Below, piece after piece: positions 34,828 through 45,349 of a stretch of 64,000 nt of DNA; position 1 is the stretch's first letter; each line of letters begins with the position of its first letter. Where the stretch lies: contig NZ_JBEDYP020000002.1 in the NCBI RefSeq assembly GCF_040117685.2, positions 186,001 through 250,000 of the forward strand, written 5' to 3'. This stretch comes from Gracilimonas sp040117685 (GTDB lineage: Bacteria > Bacteroidota > Rhodothermia > Balneolales > Balneolaceae). The position numbers and the translations under genes are program-made. The notes below the pieces were generated by a model. It was not told where the DNA came from, did not search any database, and saw nothing but the letters and a program-made list of their open reading frames with translations.

Positions 34828-35025
34828 CTACTTTTTCTTTACCAGCCTCGAACCACCCAGGATAACGGCGATTACCCCAACCACCAGCATAACAATGGCA
34901 TCAGTAGAACCCGACCCACCAAAAGCCTGATCAAGCTCTGACCCAAAGGAATTGTATTCATGATATCCGAAATAAAGAAGGAGCCCGCCGGCGATAAGAA
35001 GTGCAAAAGCAATGATTCGATTCAT
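34828..35025 (-). CDS. DUF3185-type small membrane protein
   Basis: A 65-residue protein with two hydrophobic helices (about residues 4-20 and 42-59) joined by a Ser/Gly-rich loop, starting with MNRIIAFALLIAGGLLLYFGY. This matches the DUF3185 family of small inner membrane proteins of unknown role. The C-terminus ends in a basic stretch (RLVKKK). It lies alone between the acetyltransferase and the exonuclease, transcribed toward the former. Confidence 0.72.
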   Translation of the reverse strand: MNRIIAFALLIAGGLLLYFGYHEYNSFGSELDQAFGGSGSTDAIVMLVVGVIAVILGGSRLVKKK

Positions 35026-35204
35026 AGTAGAAACAATTTTAAAGGTTGAATCCTATCTAAGAATTTCGGGAAACAAGCGCAATAAGGATTTAGCTGTTGT
35101 GATTAGCTTTCTTTATCTATTTCGAAAATTATGGAAGCACCCTGCCACGAACTGTCACTCGTTCTTCTTAGTTTAGTGTGTGGAGGAATTGGAAGCGCCC
35201 TCTT

Positions 35205-35245
35205 TTTATTGTCATCCTGAGGCTAACGCGAAGAATCACTCCCAT
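35205..35245. repeat. REP-like fragment before the exonuclease gene
   Basis: A GTCATCCTGAGGCTAACGCG stretch followed by AAGAATCAC resembles the widespread GTCATCCTGAGC..CGAAGAATC repeat, also seen at 20692-20716. It falls in a frame open upstream of the exonuclease start and would create a false N-terminal extension. Confidence 0.5.
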
Positions 35246-35267
35246 CAAGTTTAGACCAGAGAAACAC

Positions 35268-36260
35268 ATGCTTAAAATCACCAAAGCCGGAAACCATGGA
35301 ATACTGCTGCCCCAGCTCGGAATAGGGCTGGATTATAGCGGCAAAAAGGCAGAGCATGTATTTGTATCTCACGGCCATGCCGATCACATTCCCTGGAGTT
35401 CCAATGCCCGGGTGGTGTATGCCACTCCGGCTACTAAAAAGTTCATGAACCTTCGTGGAGCCAAATACGAGGTGCAGGAACTCCCCTTTAAGCAATCTAT
35501 AGAAACTGATAACGCCAGGGTTACCTTCTATCCGGCCGGACATATACTCGGCTCCGCTATGACCTTCGTGGAAAGCGACTTCGGTAACCTGCTCTACACC
35601 GGAGATTACCGCACTCCACCAGCTCCCGCTACCGAAGGCTTCGAACTCCCCAATGCCCAAATCGACAGCTTTATAACTGAGGCTACTTTTAGTCTGCCCG
35701 TGTACCGCTGGGCTGATTATGATGAACTGAGAGCTGAAATCACCAACTTTGCACAATCTGTTTTGGATGAAGGATATACTCCGGTATTTCTGGCATACAA
35801 CCTTGGCAAGGCGCAGGAAATTATGCACTTGGTGAAGGATTTGAATCATCCCATGCAAATACATGGCGCCGGGTTCAAACTCTGTGATGTGTATGAGAAG
35901 GAAGGCATCGACCTGGGTAATTATAAAACCTATGACCGGGATACTTGTGAAGGAAAAATCCTGATTTGTCCGAGTTCAGCTATCAATAATGGCTTTGCTT
36001 CTAATGTCCGGAAGAAGCGGATTGCCTACTGTAGCGGCTGGGCTGCGATGGAGGCGAGGCGTAGTCAGCTAACGGTTGATAAATTAATACCCCTCTCCGA
36101 TCATCTCGACTTTTTTGAATTGATTTGCCTTTGTGAACAACTTCAGCCCAAAATGACCTATATCACGCATACTCCCAATCCGGATGTGGTAAAGCATTAC
36201 CTGGACCAGCGGAATATTCCGGCACAGTTTTTAGATATAACGGCGAAACCGAATGACTAG
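35268..36260 (+). CDS. Ligase-associated metallo-beta-lactamase-fold DNA exonuclease
   Basis: A 330-residue MBL-fold nuclease of the kind found next to bacterial ATP-dependent DNA ligases. The metal-binding motif is SHGHADH (34-40), with further ligands H92 in PAGHILGSA and D113 in TGDYR. The start is ATG 35268. An in-frame start upstream would add 30 residues read from a REP-like repeat and is unlikely. It should process DNA ends for repair. The ligase gene follows after 157 bp on the same strand, fitting a two-gene end-processing and sealing module; no Lhr-type helicase or MPE phosphoesterase is in the window. Confidence 0.85.
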   Translation: MLKITKAGNHGILLPQLGIGLDYSGKKAEHVFVSHGHADHIPWSSNARVVYATPATKKFMNLRGAKYEVQELPFKQSIETDNARVTFYPAGHILGSAMTFVESDFGNLLYTGDYRTPPAPATEGFELPNAQIDSFITEATFSLPVYRWADYDELRAEITNFAQSVLDEGYTPVFLAYNLGKAQEIMHLVKDLNHPMQIHGAGFKLCDVYEKEGIDLGNYKTYDRDTCEGKILICPSSAINNGFASNVRKKRIAYCSGWAAMEARRSQLTVDKLIPLSDHLDFFELICLCEQLQPKMTYITHTPNPDVVKHYLDQRNIPAQFLDITAKPND

Positions 36261-36417
36261 TTATAAATTCTAAATTTTAAATATTAAGTGCTAAGTGACA
36301 TACAGCCTTTATCACAAATATAAGCCTCTTAAAGATGTCTTTGATTAAACTATCTAATGTGACTTCTATAACCCCATTTAACATTTAAAATTTAACACTT
36401 AACATTGCCCCGCATCG
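36261..36417. repeat. A+T-rich gap with inverted simple-sequence words
   Basis: The 157-bp gap begins with TTATAAATTCTAAATTTTAA and ATTAAGTGCTAAGTGAC, and ends with ATTTAACATTTAAAATTTAACACTTAACATT. The two ends are imperfect reverse complements. This kind of word recurs in intergenic DNA of related genomes and probably marks a small dispersed element. Confidence 0.4.
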
Positions 36418-38144
<1,727 letters not shown>

Positions 38145-38148
<4 letters not shown>

Positions 38149-38810
38149 TACTCAATTACATCACTTTCTTTAACCGCTATAACCGTCAGGAAAGATTTAT
38201 GAGTGGTGTATCTCCTTACATTATAGATACTGTTGTAGATCAGGTTGGATTTGAAATAGGTAATACCGCCTGATTGGGTGTAATCCCCTTCTTCCAGCTG
38301 TCGTTCAATAGACTGAACCGAAATACGGATGGCTTTGGTCAGATCCTGAAGAGCGTTATTCTTGGCTTTCATCCATGCCAGACTGGGGTTATAGGAAGTA
38401 GCCCGGGTTTTACCAACCGCAAACCAGGTGTCCCCCACTTTTTGCGGCCCAATAAATAACTTTGAAAGAGAAGGTATTTCAACATTAATACCGGAAGACC
38501 TGTTTGCCGGTGCAGCTACACAAACCGCTTGTTCATCGATGATGACTGAATCCTGCTTTACAATATTATCATCAAAAGTAAGAACAGTGTCTCTGATACT
38601 TAGTTCAGGAAAATTATACGTTGAATAATCGTTAGCCTGAAATTCTTCGATATACACCGACATGAACAAGTTGCTGTTCAACTCTTTTAGTGCCTTTTGG
38701 CAGGCATCCTCAAATTCTTCTTCCGCCGAGTAGGAATAGACCGGTTCAATTCCGAATCCATGTACGGTTTCAGATTGATAGATCAGTACAGGCTGTTCAT
38801 CTTCATCCAA
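38145..38810 (-). CDS. LPP20-like protein, uncertain start, possibly 5'-truncated
   Basis: A 221-residue product if read from TTG 38810. There is no ATG before residue 50, and no signal peptide, unlike its LPP20-type neighbours. The reading frame continues upstream to a stop near 38886, passing straight through a strong terminator hairpin, so the 5' end is anomalous. Content: acidic N-terminus, then a central Cys-bearing strand region (VCVAAPANRSSG) and VGKTRATSYNPSLAWMKAKNNALQDLTKAIRISVQSIE, resembling the LPP20/FlgT-type helix. It might be a remnant of an exported protein or start at the TTG. It overlaps the ligase 3' end by four bases. Confidence 0.5.
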
Positions 38811-38849
38811 AAAAAAGTACTCTGCGAAAACAAGTTTCCACAGAGCACT
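38811..38849 (-). terminator. Strong terminator after the LPP20 lipoprotein gene
   Basis: On the minus strand AGTGCTCTGTGGAAAC and GTTTTCGCAGAGTACT pair over about 15 positions through G-U wobbles, followed by eight Ts. The T-run touches the TTG proposed for the next gene. Confidence 0.78.
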
Positions 38850-38914
38850 AAATTTATAAGAACGGTCTGAATTAAAAGTATGTGACTAAATCTCACGAAA
38901 ACTGTATTTCGAAT

Positions 38915-39481
38915 TTAGTCTTCTAATTCATGAAGTTTGTTTTGCAGTTCTTCAAACGCTTTGGAAGCCTTAAACTTGGTGTAAAGCTCTTCGTCTTTAG
39001 AAAGTGCATTTTCTAGTACGGAACGGGCTTGCCCTACCGGCATACGAACCAGTACATAGCATCGCTGATTTACGTTACCGCCGGTTACTTCAGGATTCAG
39101 TTGCTCACACTCGGCACGGTCGCGGGTAACACCATTCATCGTGTTGTTCACGAGCTGCTCGCTGGCACTGGAGAAAGTAGCTGCGTAGTTAGCATTTGGT
39201 CCGCTTTGTACTTCTTCTTCAAAAGATTTTTGAAGGGCAGATACTTTTACTTCCAGTTTCTGAGCCATTGCAGTGGTAGCGTTGTTCTGAGCCATTCTCA
39301 GTGCAGTACCCTGACGACTACTTTCAGCTTGTCCCGGTGCGTAAAAGAATTCTTCAGTATCTGTAGGAGGAACCATTACCCAGTTTGGCATTGAGCTTTG
39401 GCTGGTTACGGCTTTTTCGCCCCCGCAGGAAACCATGAATGTAAATGCGAATAACGTTAAAAGAATAGATTTAATTTTCAT
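38915..39481 (-). CDS. LPP20-family lipoprotein
   Basis: A 188-residue lipoprotein: the N-terminus MKIKSILLTLFAFTFMVSC ends in a lipobox (M-V-S-C). The mature domain fits LPP20: SMPNWVMVPPTDTEEFFYAPGQAESSRQGTALRMAQNNATTAMAQKLEVKV, with GVTRDRAECEQ and a following CYVLVRMPVGQA. Residues 165-188 form a charged helix. LPP20-type proteins sit at the outer membrane; roles vary from flagellar assembly helpers to unknown. Divergent from the transglutaminase-like gene, with 145 bp between starts. The N-terminal domain of the protein at 41177 belongs to the same type. Confidence 0.78.
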   Translation of the reverse strand: MKIKSILLTLFAFTFMVSCGGEKAVTSQSSMPNWVMVPPTDTEEFFYAPGQAESSRQGTALRMAQNNATTAMAQKLEVKVSALQKSFEEEVQSGPNANYAATFSSASEQLVNNTMNGVTRDRAECEQLNPEVTGGNVNQRCYVLVRMPVGQARSVLENALSKDEELYTKFKASKAFEELQNKLHELED

Positions 39482-39626
39482 ATCAATTACCCCTTTGTGG
39501 TATTATTTGGTTTCGCGAATAATAAAATGAAATATCAACCAACACAAATCTTTTTAATTTGACTATCACGCTATTTTGTTCAATTTTTGTCGTATATACT
39601 ACTAAAAGTAACGTTGAGGTTTAAAG

Positions 39627-41171
39627 ATGGGGTTTTTCGATTGCAATAATACAGGGAAAAAATATTTTTCCGCTTTTCTGATTTTTTTCTTCTCCTTTAT
39701 ACTGATGCCGGCATTGGTTTCTGCTCAGGACACCGAGTACGAAAAATGGAAGAAACAGCAAGAAGCTGAATTCAAAGAGTATCAGGATAAATTTGATAAA
39801 GAGTTTATTGAGATGCTGGAAAAAACCTGGGAAGAAGTGGGTATCAACCAGGGGTCTGACTTCTACAAAGAAAGGAAGCCTATTACCATCCCGAAAGCTC
39901 CGCCTAAACCCACTGTTGAGAATACGGCCCCCAAGGATGACACCCCGGTTCGCGAACGAATTAGTATCGACATTCCGGATGCTCCGGAGCCGGAGCCTAT
40001 TAAGATAGAGATGCCGCCCCGGGAATCCATGTTTGGGGATATTGAAACCCGAACCACCAATATCAATTACTTTTCCTCTACTATTCCTTTTGAGTATCCT
40101 ACTCAGCTCAGAGCTCTGTATTCTCCCCGCGAATTTTCCATGAGGAAAACAGACAATAAGCGCATAGCCGAATTTTGGGATAAAGTGAGCCGGATTAACC
40201 ACGACCCTATCATATCCTATTCCAATAAAGTACGTGAAGAATTAAAGCTGAACGATTGGGGCTATATGCTGTTGATCAACGACTTTGCCAATACCGTTTA
40301 TGAAGGGTACGACAAAAAGCTTGTAAACCTGTACAACTGGTTTTTACTTACCCGTGCAGGCTATAAGGTACGCATCGGTTATGACCAAAACGATGTTTAC
40401 ATCCTCTTTGCGGTAGAATACAATGTATTTAACACCAAGTACTACACACTGGATGGCGAGCAGTACTATGTAATTGATCTGAATGAAGACAAGCAGACCC
40501 CAAGCTCTATCTTTACTTACACCGGCTCTCATCAAAGCCAGAGCAAAAAACTGGATCTTAGAATTAAAGATTTTCCAAATTTGGGCGATACCAAGAATGT
40601 TGAGTCCCGAACTCTCGAATTTTCCTTTAATAATAAGGACTACAGTATTCCGGTTTCCATCGATAAGAATTTGATTACCTATTTCGAATATTTCCCGCTA
40701 ACCGAGCTACCCGTATTCTTCACGGCTTCCCTTTCTGAATCGTCCAAAAAATCAATTTATGAAAAGCTGGCCCCTGCCATAGCGGATATGACTGAAGAAG
40801 AAGCGGTAAACTTCCTCCTCCGATTTGTACAAACGGCTTTTGATTATAAAACCGATCAGGATCAATTTGATCGTGAGAAATACATGATTCCGGAAGAAAC
40901 TCTTTTCTATCCTTATTCTGATTGTGATGACCGCTCTATCCTGTTTGCCAACCTTGTTCAGGAGCTGGTGGGATTGGAAGTAGTTGGGCTGCGTTACAGT
41001 AAGCATCTTGCTACTGCCGTTTCCTTCACCGGTAATACAGTGGAAGGCGACAGCCATTATCATTCAGGGAAAAAATATATCGTTGCAGATCCGACCTATA
41101 TAAATGCATCTGTTGGAATGACCATGACTCAATACAAAAACGAAAAACCAGAAATTGTAAGCTTACAATAA
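39627..41171 (+). CDS. Exported transglutaminase-like (papain-fold) protein
   Basis: A 514-residue protein with a long signal peptide (about residues 1-34, ending VSAQ). A charged coiled-coil-like stretch (EKWKKQQEAEFKEYQDKFDKEF) and a Pro-rich linker (residues 88-128) follow. The C-terminal domain is transglutaminase-like with catalytic triad C433 (in YSDCDDRS), H460 (in SKHLATAV) and D488 (in VADPTY). It should be a periplasmic or surface cysteine peptidase or crosslinker. The 41177 gene starts 5 bp past its stop, so the two are co-transcribed. It could cleave or crosslink the large surface protein encoded downstream, which is speculation. Confidence 0.8.
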   Translation: MGFFDCNNTGKKYFSAFLIFFFSFILMPALVSAQDTEYEKWKKQQEAEFKEYQDKFDKEFIEMLEKTWEEVGINQGSDFYKERKPITIPKAPPKPTVENTAPKDDTPVRERISIDIPDAPEPEPIKIEMPPRESMFGDIETRTTNINYFSSTIPFEYPTQLRALYSPREFSMRKTDNKRIAEFWDKVSRINHDPIISYSNKVREELKLNDWGYMLLINDFANTVYEGYDKKLVNLYNWFLLTRAGYKVRIGYDQNDVYILFAVEYNVFNTKYYTLDGEQYYVIDLNEDKQTPSSIFTYTGSHQSQSKKLDLRIKDFPNLGDTKNVESRTLEFSFNNKDYSIPVSIDKNLITYFEYFPLTELPVFFTASLSESSKKSIYEKLAPAIADMTEEEAVNFLLRFVQTAFDYKTDQDQFDREKYMIPEETLFYPYSDCDDRSILFANLVQELVGLEVVGLRYSKHLATAVSFTGNTVEGDSHYHSGKKYIVADPTYINASVGMTMTQYKNEKPEIVSLQ

Positions 41172-41176
41172 TCACA

Positions 41177-43090
41177 ATGTACTATTCAAAGAAATATTCC
41201 ATCAGTCAACTGATTCTACCGATGCTCTTCGCTGTTTTTATTTCATCGAATGCATTAGCCCAAACTCCGGACATAGAAGCCATTAAAGCCGGCGATGACC
41301 ATTACTGGGGTGAATTTTGTTCACAGAACCAAAGCGAAAGTGAGTCTGCTGCCATCGACCAGCTTCTGTCAAAGATCGCGGTAAATATTGAGTCTTCCTT
41401 CACCAATAAAGTATCCGAAAGTATCACCGACAATCAGGGTGAGTATAAGCAGGAAGTAGAAGGAATTGTTAAGACCTATTCATCGGCTCAGCTAAAAAAC
41501 CTCAAGACCTTTAAGGAACCCCGTAATTGTGGAATCTATGTGTTCAGGTATATTCAAAAATCTTCGGTAAACGAAATTTTTGAAAACCGGAAACAGCTGG
41601 TTAAAGACATTTTTGATAAAGCAGAGGAGTTTGAAGAGGAAGGTAACTTTGCCAATGCCCTCAAATACTATTATTTCAGCATTGTGCTGCTGAATTCCAT
41701 ACCCGAGTCAACGTTGATGCACAACGGAAACAATTTGTACACAGAGCCCGGCTTTCGTATCCCGGACATCATTCAGTCGGTGAGGTTCGATATCCTGTCT
41801 GATGAAATGCTTACCACTAAGGAACGGGAAATCACCGTAGCCGTTTTGGTGGATGGCGAAAAAGCCGAAACGCTTGATTTCAGCTTTTGGGATGGAAGTA
41901 ATTCTGTTTCGGCAAAATCTATTGACGGAACGGCTACAATAAACCTGTATGGTTCCAGTACACAGTTTAATTCTTTGAGAATTAACGTGAAGTATTCTTA
42001 TTACGAGAATAAGGATGAAATTAAGGAAGTGGGAGACCTATGGGAGCTGGTACGCCGCCCTCCTTTCAACTACCCGAAAGAACTGGATTTAGACCAGCCG
42101 ATAACTCAACAGAAGAAAGAAGAACTGAAAGAAAAAGTGGCTCATGAACCCATGAATGAAAGCTTCACGCTGAATACATTCATGGAAGAGTTTGCTCAAA
42201 CTGATGCCGTGCAAGAAGTGCAGGCTGTTGATGTTGAAGAACTCAAAGAAATTGTGCCCGACCATTTGAAAAACCTTCAGGCCTATTTTAATGAAGAGAA
42301 AGAAACGGATGAATGGAAGGAAGACGAGTTCCTCGATAACAAACTGGCCAGCCTCGAGAAATTCAATAATTTGAGTATTTCCAACAACACCTCTAAGTCT
42401 GATATTAATAAAACGATGGAAGGATGGGAATTCCGGCAGCTCTCTTCTACTGCTCGTTACCCTTCCGTAAACATGCAGAGCAAAGAGTATCTGGTTCCCG
42501 ATTTTGACAGCACCGGAGCTATGACCGACATCAACTTTGGTATTATGGACGGGATGTATGAAGAATTCCGCCGGGCTTCTAAGTTTGGAAAGGACTGGGA
42601 TAAGCGACAGGTAATGATCAAGTTTGTGGAAAAATACCGAACTGCTTACATGACCCGTGATTTAAACCAGTTGGGAACTATGTTTGCTGAACAAGCCGTG
42701 ATTATCACAGGCCGTGTCCTGAAAGTGGACGAAAGTGCCAGCAACAATTTTGCCTATGAGCAGAATCAGCCTTCTCAGCCCGATGTGGAATACCTCCGAC
42801 AGACAAAACAGGAATTTTTAGAGCGTCAGAAAGTATTGTTTGCATCCAAACCGGACATCCATTTAGGTTTTTCCACTTTTAATATCATTCGGAAGAATAA
42901 TCAGGAAGGCATTTATGGTATCAGTATGCGTCAAAGTTATACTTCTACCAATTACTCAGATGAAGGCTATCTATTCCTGCTGATCGACTTTAATGACGAA
43001 GAGCCCAAGATTTATGTACGGGCATGGCAGCCGAAGGAATGGTCGGAGGAAGCATTAGTGGAATTAGGTAATTTTAACGTGAATTTTTAA
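41177..43090 (+). CDS. Exported LPP20-like protein with C-terminal NTF2-like domain
   Basis: A 637-residue exported protein (signal peptide about 1-28, ending ALAQ). Residues 30-130 are LPP20-like (DHYWGEFCSQNQSESESAAIDQLLSKIAVNIESSF). A helical repeat region with KAEEFEEEGNFANALKYYYFSIVLLNS is around 150-185. A central beta domain follows, then a helix-rich linker. Residues 510-620 resemble an NTF2/SnoaL-like fold (RQVMIKFVEKYRTAYMTRDLNQLGTMFAEQAVIITG). No catalytic residues are evident. It follows the transglutaminase-like gene after 5 bp. The pairing suggests a scaffold or substrate-handling role in an envelope machine; the function is unknown. Confidence 0.65.
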   Translation: MYYSKKYSISQLILPMLFAVFISSNALAQTPDIEAIKAGDDHYWGEFCSQNQSESESAAIDQLLSKIAVNIESSFTNKVSESITDNQGEYKQEVEGIVKTYSSAQLKNLKTFKEPRNCGIYVFRYIQKSSVNEIFENRKQLVKDIFDKAEEFEEEGNFANALKYYYFSIVLLNSIPESTLMHNGNNLYTEPGFRIPDIIQSVRFDILSDEMLTTKEREITVAVLVDGEKAETLDFSFWDGSNSVSAKSIDGTATINLYGSSTQFNSLRINVKYSYYENKDEIKEVGDLWELVRRPPFNYPKELDLDQPITQQKKEELKEKVAHEPMNESFTLNTFMEEFAQTDAVQEVQAVDVEELKEIVPDHLKNLQAYFNEEKETDEWKEDEFLDNKLASLEKFNNLSISNNTSKSDINKTMEGWEFRQLSSTARYPSVNMQSKEYLVPDFDSTGAMTDINFGIMDGMYEEFRRASKFGKDWDKRQVMIKFVEKYRTAYMTRDLNQLGTMFAEQAVIITGRVLKVDESASNNFAYEQNQPSQPDVEYLRQTKQEFLERQKVLFASKPDIHLGFSTFNIIRKNNQEGIYGISMRQSYTSTNYSDEGYLFLLIDFNDEEPKIYVRAWQPKEWSEEALVELGNFNVNF

Positions 43091-43362
43091 CTTAATTACT
43101 GCGATTTAATCGTTTTGGGGAGGGGAAACCAAAGGCATTGCAATGGTGCTTTAGGTAATTTTTCAGATGCACAGAAATTTGGGGATTTCTGTTCGTCAAT
43201 TCTTCTCTATTTATAAAAAAAATATGATATAGCTGAACCCTCTTTGTAGTGGGCAAGCTGTATGTTACTAATACTACATATATATGTAGTTAATGTTTTC
43301 ATAAATGTTTGTAATGTCTTTGGTAAAGTCCTCATGGGGACTGTTTTGCCAGGGGGTTACCG
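43091..43362 (+). promoter_or_regulatory. Leader/regulatory region before the PEGA-domain gene
   Basis: This 272-bp gap has no ORF. It holds a hairpin ACAGAAAT/ATTTCTGT (43171-43192), and a perfect 18-bp palindrome ACTACATAT/ATATGTAGT (43273-43290). A nested fold at 43321-43361 has GGTAA facing TTACC around AGTCC/GGACT. The last includes the AGGGGG ribosome-binding site of the GTG start, so translation could be structure-controlled. No known riboswitch class is recognised. Confidence 0.4.
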
Positions 43363-45345
43363 GTGACTTTAATCTTAAGAAGTATCAAAAAAGTGCATAA
43401 ACAAAGATCTAAACTCTTATTTGTTCCCATTATCCTATCTCTGTTATTTGGGGCAGCCCCCCTCAACTACATTCTGGCTCAGGATAATAACGAAGAAATG
43501 TCTTCACTGAGAATCGTTGGGCAGGCTGAACGCCTGCCAAGCGAAATCATTGCTGACAGGGATGACAACCGCGACATTAATGGTAACCTGACGGCTGGCC
43601 TACGGATTATTTCAGACCTTACGGGTTTAACATTTCGGTCGAACAACGGAATCCATAAGGTTCAGCAGCTTCCCGGATACAACCTTCTTTATCTCTCTAC
43701 CAATGAACGCGTAGTAAGTATCTACAAAGATGGCTACCCTCCTTTTCAATTGGTTTTAAATGATGAGGGCATCAACCTGGAAGCCGGCGAAGTGTGGGAA
43801 ATCCAGGTAACCGGTGATCAAAAATCTACGATGGAACCGGTTCAGTTTAATATTTCTCCTGAAAACAGTACGATTTTTATTGATGGTGAAGAGTTTAATG
43901 TGCCGGGCACTGTGTTTGATACTGAACTTACTACCGGCGATCACTTTGTACAGATTCGTAAAGACCGGCATGAGTTTATTGATGATTCCATTTCCATTTC
44001 AGCAGATAGGGTAAATACCTTTAGATATACGATGGATGAAATCAACCCTATTACCGTTTTAATTAACTCTTCACCTTCCGGTGCCTCCATTTATTTAAAT
44101 GATGAACCCGGTGCACGTGGAGTTACCCCCCTCAGGGTAAACATATATCCCGGAAATTTAAAAATCAGGTTAACCTATCCAGGATATTCCAACGTAGAGG
44201 ATGAGTTTGAATTTACAGGCGAAAACCCGGAGCTCAGCTATAACCTGCAGCGGTATATTGGCTACCTTTCCGTTAATACCACTCCAGAAGATGCTACTCT
44301 TCTCATTGATGATCAGCCACAAAGCCAGCGGGAAAATATAGAACTGGTTCCAGGGGCGCACATACTTGAAGTACGTTCTTCCGGTTTCGATCCGGTTCGA
44401 AGAACTGTAGACATAAGTCAGGGCGATTCACTTGTCGAGAATATCACTCTCGGACAAATTACAGGTAACCTTTTCGTAATTGCCCAGCAAGAGAATACCG
44501 AGTTCACCCTACGTAAGGATGGTCAGGTACAAGAAGAATGGGTTGGTTCAAAGACCTTCAGAAACATACCGGTGGGTAACTATCAGTTAACAGCTGAATT
44601 ACTCAACTTTGATACGCAAACCCGGGAATTTGAAATTCGCAGAAATGATGATGAAGAGATCAGTATTGATCTGAATCAAGTTCAGGGACGAGGCAGCCTA
44701 ACCATTAACAGTATATTCCCGGATGCAGAAGTGGAGCTTAACGGGCCCGGATTCTCAAGGTCTTATGATGAAACACCGGTTCAGCTCCCCTCTCTTCAAT
44801 TTGGCAGATACCAAATAACCATCGAAAAAGATGGCTTTGACGATGTAACCAAAGAAGTTCAGGTAAACTCATTGAGTCAGGAGGTTACTTTTGTGGATGA
44901 GTTCCAGCCCCGAAGTAAAGGCAAGGCCGTGCTTAGATCGGTAATACCGGGTGCGGTTTTCCCCGGAGTGGGTCATGGCTACTTGGGCAAAGGCGGAAGA
45001 GGATGGCTATACTTCCTCGCCGGAGGTGGTGCACTCGCATACAGCATTAAGTCGTACGTGGATTACAATAATTCCTACAATAAATATCAAACGGCATTAG
45101 ACTTGTACAATAGTGCACCGGCTGGAGCAAATTTTGATCAGCTGAAATCAGATTACCGGGGTCATTACGCCACTGCCAATGACGCTCTTGACCAAATGAA
45201 GCTGGGGCTCACTGCCTACATCGCAGTAAAGGGTGTTGAGATTGTGGATTTGCTGCTGCAAAAGTCGAACAAGAAAAAACTTGAGGACGCCAAAGTTCAG
45301 TTTGAAGCGCGGAATAACGGCATCAGCATGAGGGTAAATTTTTAA
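43363..45345 (+). CDS. PEGA-domain envelope protein with DUF5683-like C-terminus
   Basis: A 660-residue exported protein. The start is GTG, supported by AGGGGG (43351-43356) six bases upstream. A hydrophobic N-terminal signal (about residues 19-38) is followed by a unique region, then several PEGA domains with the pattern of a strand, (P/S)xxAxIxLDDxxxG.TP, then PGxHxIxIxxxGY: near residues 157-225, 230-295, 300-365 and 443-505. The C-terminal part (AVLRSVIPGAVFPGVGHGYLGKGGRGWLYFLAGGGALAY, near 523) resembles the DUF5683-type membrane anchor. PEGA proteins are surface or periplasmic binding modules. It starts an operon: the cohesin-like lipoprotein begins 4 bp after its stop. Confidence 0.78.
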   Translation: MTLILRSIKKVHKQRSKLLFVPIILSLLFGAAPLNYILAQDNNEEMSSLRIVGQAERLPSEIIADRDDNRDINGNLTAGLRIISDLTGLTFRSNNGIHKVQQLPGYNLLYLSTNERVVSIYKDGYPPFQLVLNDEGINLEAGEVWEIQVTGDQKSTMEPVQFNISPENSTIFIDGEEFNVPGTVFDTELTTGDHFVQIRKDRHEFIDDSISISADRVNTFRYTMDEINPITVLINSSPSGASIYLNDEPGARGVTPLRVNIYPGNLKIRLTYPGYSNVEDEFEFTGENPELSYNLQRYIGYLSVNTTPEDATLLIDDQPQSQRENIELVPGAHILEVRSSGFDPVRRTVDISQGDSLVENITLGQITGNLFVIAQQENTEFTLRKDGQVQEEWVGSKTFRNIPVGNYQLTAELLNFDTQTREFEIRRNDDEEISIDLNQVQGRGSLTINSIFPDAEVELNGPGFSRSYDETPVQLPSLQFGRYQITIEKDGFDDVTKEVQVNSLSQEVTFVDEFQPRSKGKAVLRSVIPGAVFPGVGHGYLGKGGRGWLYFLAGGGALAYSIKSYVDYNNSYNKYQTALDLYNSAPAGANFDQLKSDYRGHYATANDALDQMKLGLTAYIAVKGVEIVDLLLQKSNKKKLEDAKVQFEARNNGISMRVNF

Positions 45346-45349
45346 GACT

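Noticed and set aside
35178..35267. Upstream in-frame extension of the exonuclease (30 residues)
   Set aside because: It is read from a REP-like repeat and lacks family conservation; ATG 35268 gives the conserved N-terminus.
39621..40202. 193-codon minus-strand frame over the transglutaminase-like gene
   Set aside because: It mirrors the real gene with its signal peptide and catalytic domain; no motif of its own.
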